A DNA stretch of 64,000 bases from Cercospora beticola (Eukaryota; Ascomycota; Dothideomycetes; Mycosphaerellales; Mycosphaerellaceae), in assembly GCF_033473495.1 (NCBI RefSeq), contig NC_088936.1:4960001-5024000 (forward strand), in the 5' to 3' direction. Below, in pieces: positions 62,290 through 64,000 of this stretch (its first letter is position 1; each line of letters opens with the position of its first letter). Made by a program: the position numbers and the translations under genes. The notes under the pieces are model-generated. The model worked only from the letters and a program-made list of their open reading frames with translations, had not been told where the DNA came from and did no database searches.

Positions 62290-63184
62290 GGTGAGCGGTG
62301 GTGAATGAGGTGCAATGGCGGTGCTCTCAATGCTCGCGGCCGTGAAGTCGTGCAAGCTCGGGTCGTTCTTGCTCCACAAAGTTCTCGCGTCACGTGACAA
62401 TCACTTTCTCGGCTCGCCGTCAACTCAGCCTCTTCTTGCCGTCGCCTTCCACATCTTCTTCACCCTCGACAACCTCTCCACCCTCCACCGCTCCCTGCCT
62501 CAGAGAACGCCCGTCTCGCCGCCGAAACCACAGACATCACCACTGCATCAAACGAGTTGCTGGCAACTGGTTTTCGCGAGACTCGCACAATCTACCGGCC
62601 GCCGTCTACTGAGACCTGCGACACCCGTCATACCACTTGACTCTCGTCGCAAATTCTCACGGACACCTTCACTGGTCAACGGCCGGCCTTTGCAGCGCAT
62701 CCCTCACCACCGCATCCTCTCACTCCGCACCGTCGCTCGCTCGAGTCGAGTACGCGCACCAGAACCGAATATCGGTTCGTTCGTCGCCCGTCAACGGAGT
62801 GTGAGGGTACGTGCACCGCATTCCTTCGTAGAACTAGACCTGTTTGCGCTTTGTGTCGCGCGCACAAAGAACCGCACTCGCAATCACATTCACCTCGTCA
62901 CATCATCCGTCACAGCAACCTCTCCTTCGCATCTTCCTCCAATAACCACATTCTGGCGTATGCGCTAACTTTGGTGGGTCCTTAGCTGCGACCTCACGTT
63001 TGAAGTCGCGGTCGCCTCTGCTTCACTCGTCACTACCGCCAAAACGCATTCCCCACTCTTCATTCGTTGCTTTGCCAAAAACTACAAGCTCCAGAAGAGC
63101 TCCAAAGGCATCAGAAAGCGTGCATCGGCACGCTTCGAGGATTCGATCAAGAAGAGTTACACAGTGCGCAAGCCTCTAGCCTTG
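62290..63184. promoter_or_regulatory. Divergent promoter and leader of ATP14 and TFIIB
   Basis: An 895-base stretch separates the two starts. A plus frame of 217 codons (62315-62968) is rich in Arg, Ser and Pro and has no domain; it is probably leader or promoter. The last 200 bases, before the TFIIB ATG, may contain an intron in the leader. Confidence 0.5.
62389..62398. promoter_or_regulatory. GTCACGTGAC palindrome
   Basis: A perfect 10-base palindrome around CACGTG, 100 bases upstream of the ATP14 ATG. In fungi this core is bound by bHLH factors of the Cbf1 or USF type, often at genes of mitochondrial or sulfur metabolism. Binding here is inferred. Confidence 0.6.
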
Positions 63185-64000
63185 ATGACACAGGTTCTTT
63201 CTCCGGGCGCGGTACCCGACCCCGTCATGGCTCCGCCGCAAGACGACGAGTGGCGCGAGAACTTGAACGTGCGCCTTATCTGCAAGGACTGCCGCGAGGA
63301 TCCACCCGATCTCCGTGAGGACCATGCCAGCGGCGACCTCATCTGCGGGAGCTGTGGCCTCGTACTGCAGGAGCGCGTGATCGACACAAGCAGCGAATGG
63401 CGTACCTTCTCGAACGACGACCAGGGCAATGATGATCCCAGTCGTGTCGGAGATGGCCCGAACGCTCTGCTCAACGGCGCACAGCTGAACACCAACATCG
63501 CATTCGGAGACGGTGGCATGCGCGCGAAGGATCTTCATCGTGCTCAGAACAAGGCAAATCTGGACAAGGGAAACAAGAGTCTGTTGCAGGCTTACAAGCA
63601 GATTGGTGCATTGTGCGATGGCTGGCAGCTTCCAAGTACTGTGTCTGATAGTGCCAAGCACATCTACAAGGATGCCGAGGAGAGTCGTCTTTTCAAAGGC
63701 AAGAGTCAGGACTCTCTGATCGCTGGATGCATATTCTTTGCCTGTCGCCGCAACGGCCTTAGCCGGTCATTCAGGGAGATGATGGAGCTCACCGGTGTTT
63801 CCAAGAAGGAGATCGGACGCATCTACAAGCTCCTGAATGAGTTCCTGCGCAACAAGGCCAAGGCTGATGCTGCTAAGCCCAATGCTGCTCCTGACGGTAA
63901 GCGTTCGACGTTGCTCATTAACCTCATCTTTGCAGTACTGACACCATTTAGTCTATGGCCAGGGTGTCACCACCACGACCGCCGATCCCGCCGACCTGTG
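63185..64000 (+). CDS. sua7: Transcription initiation factor TFIIB, 5' part
   Basis: Exon 1 is 63185-63896, then a 55-base phase-1 intron (GTAAGC donor, ATTTAG acceptor), then exon 2 from 63952 to the window edge; the 3' part is outside. The N-terminus MTQVLSPGAVPDP leads to the zinc ribbon LICKDC...LICGSC (Cys33, Cys36, Cys54, Cys57) and the B-finger/reader segment SSEWRTFSNDDQGNDDPSRVG. The first cyclin-like repeat follows (LDKGNKSLLQAYKQIGALCD to MELTGVSKKEIGRIYKLLNEFL). TFIIB bridges TBP and RNA polymerase II in the preinitiation complex. The frame stays open upstream of 63185, but the start by comparison with other fungal TFIIB is this ATG. Confidence 0.93.
   Translation, partial: MTQVLSPGAVPDPVMAPPQDDEWRENLNVRLICKDCREDPPDLREDHASGDLICGSCGLVLQERVIDTSSEWRTFSNDDQGNDDPSRVGDGPNALLNGAQLNTNIAFGDGGMRAKDLHRAQNKANLDKGNKSLLQAYKQIGALCDGWQLPSTVSDSAKHIYKDAEESRLFKGKSQDSLIAGCIFFACRRNGLSRSFREMMELTGVSKKEIGRIYKLLNEFLRNKAKADAAKPNAAPDGKRSTLLINLIFAVLTPFSLWPGCHHHDRRSRRPV

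Noticed and set aside
62315..62968. Plus frame of 217 codons before TFIIB
   Set aside because: Arg/Ser/Pro-rich without domain; it fits a GC-rich leader.

Overview
The window looks like chromosomal DNA of a filamentous ascomycete, most likely a plant-associated Dothideomycete. Genes are dense and on both strands. Most introns are 41-60 bases with GTRNGT donors and CTAAC/CTGAC-like branch points, a few reach about 165-220 bases, and upstream regions are pyrimidine-rich. Content also fits: a HET-domain protein, a GH51 arabinofuranosidase, Cys-rich small secreted proteins and a fungal-type ISN1. The class-level assignment is inference; nothing here names the species.

Layout. 1-10.7 kb is a core block: the 3' end of eIF3 subunit L, a cyclin-L-like cyclin, a long Ser/Pro/Tyr/Gly-rich secreted repeat protein, Mediator subunit 17 and the IMP-specific nucleotidase ISN1. 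At 11.3-12.4 kb lie two tandem paralogous small secreted 8-Cys proteins. 12.6-22 kb is again core: a small acidic protein, a PARP-type zinc-finger protein, a large mitochondrial-type protein and the RCC1-type Ran exchange factor. 23.4-30.3 kb is more accessory: GH51 arabinofuranosidase, a hidden three-exon secreted 8-Cys protein, a 113-bp tandem repeat and a HET-domain gene. 30.8-38.8 kb holds a metallophosphoesterase, the PI-transfer protein Sfh5, a Pro-rich nuclear-type protein and a small acidic protein. 38.8-40.6 kb is gene-poor, with a decayed tRNA-Thr and a possible retroelement relic. 40.6-50.4 kb has a cyclase-family protein, a DUF3445 protein, a novel three-exon gene, a small membrane protein, a BTB protein and an MFS transporter. 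50.4-53.5 kb is gene-poor and contains a decayed 87-bp minisatellite. 53.5-64 kb holds an orphan protein, a polytopic membrane protein, an ABHD12-like hydrolase, a Y3-like secreted protein, a third member of the 8-Cys family, ATP synthase subunit h (ATP14) and the start of TFIIB.

The core genes cover translation, transcription (MED17, TFIIB, cyclin L), Ran/nuclear transport, nucleotide salvage and mitochondrial ATP synthesis. The accessory genes act outside the cell or in self/non-self recognition. The two most interesting signals are a three-member 8-Cys secreted family whose single intron falls exactly inside a Cys-Cys pair, and a Pro-Gly-Tyr-Gly tail ending in a Lys-Arg-Ser...Arg-Phe-like basic stretch that occurs on two otherwise unrelated secreted proteins. 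Exon boundaries given here were derived by reading splice sites and frames by eye.
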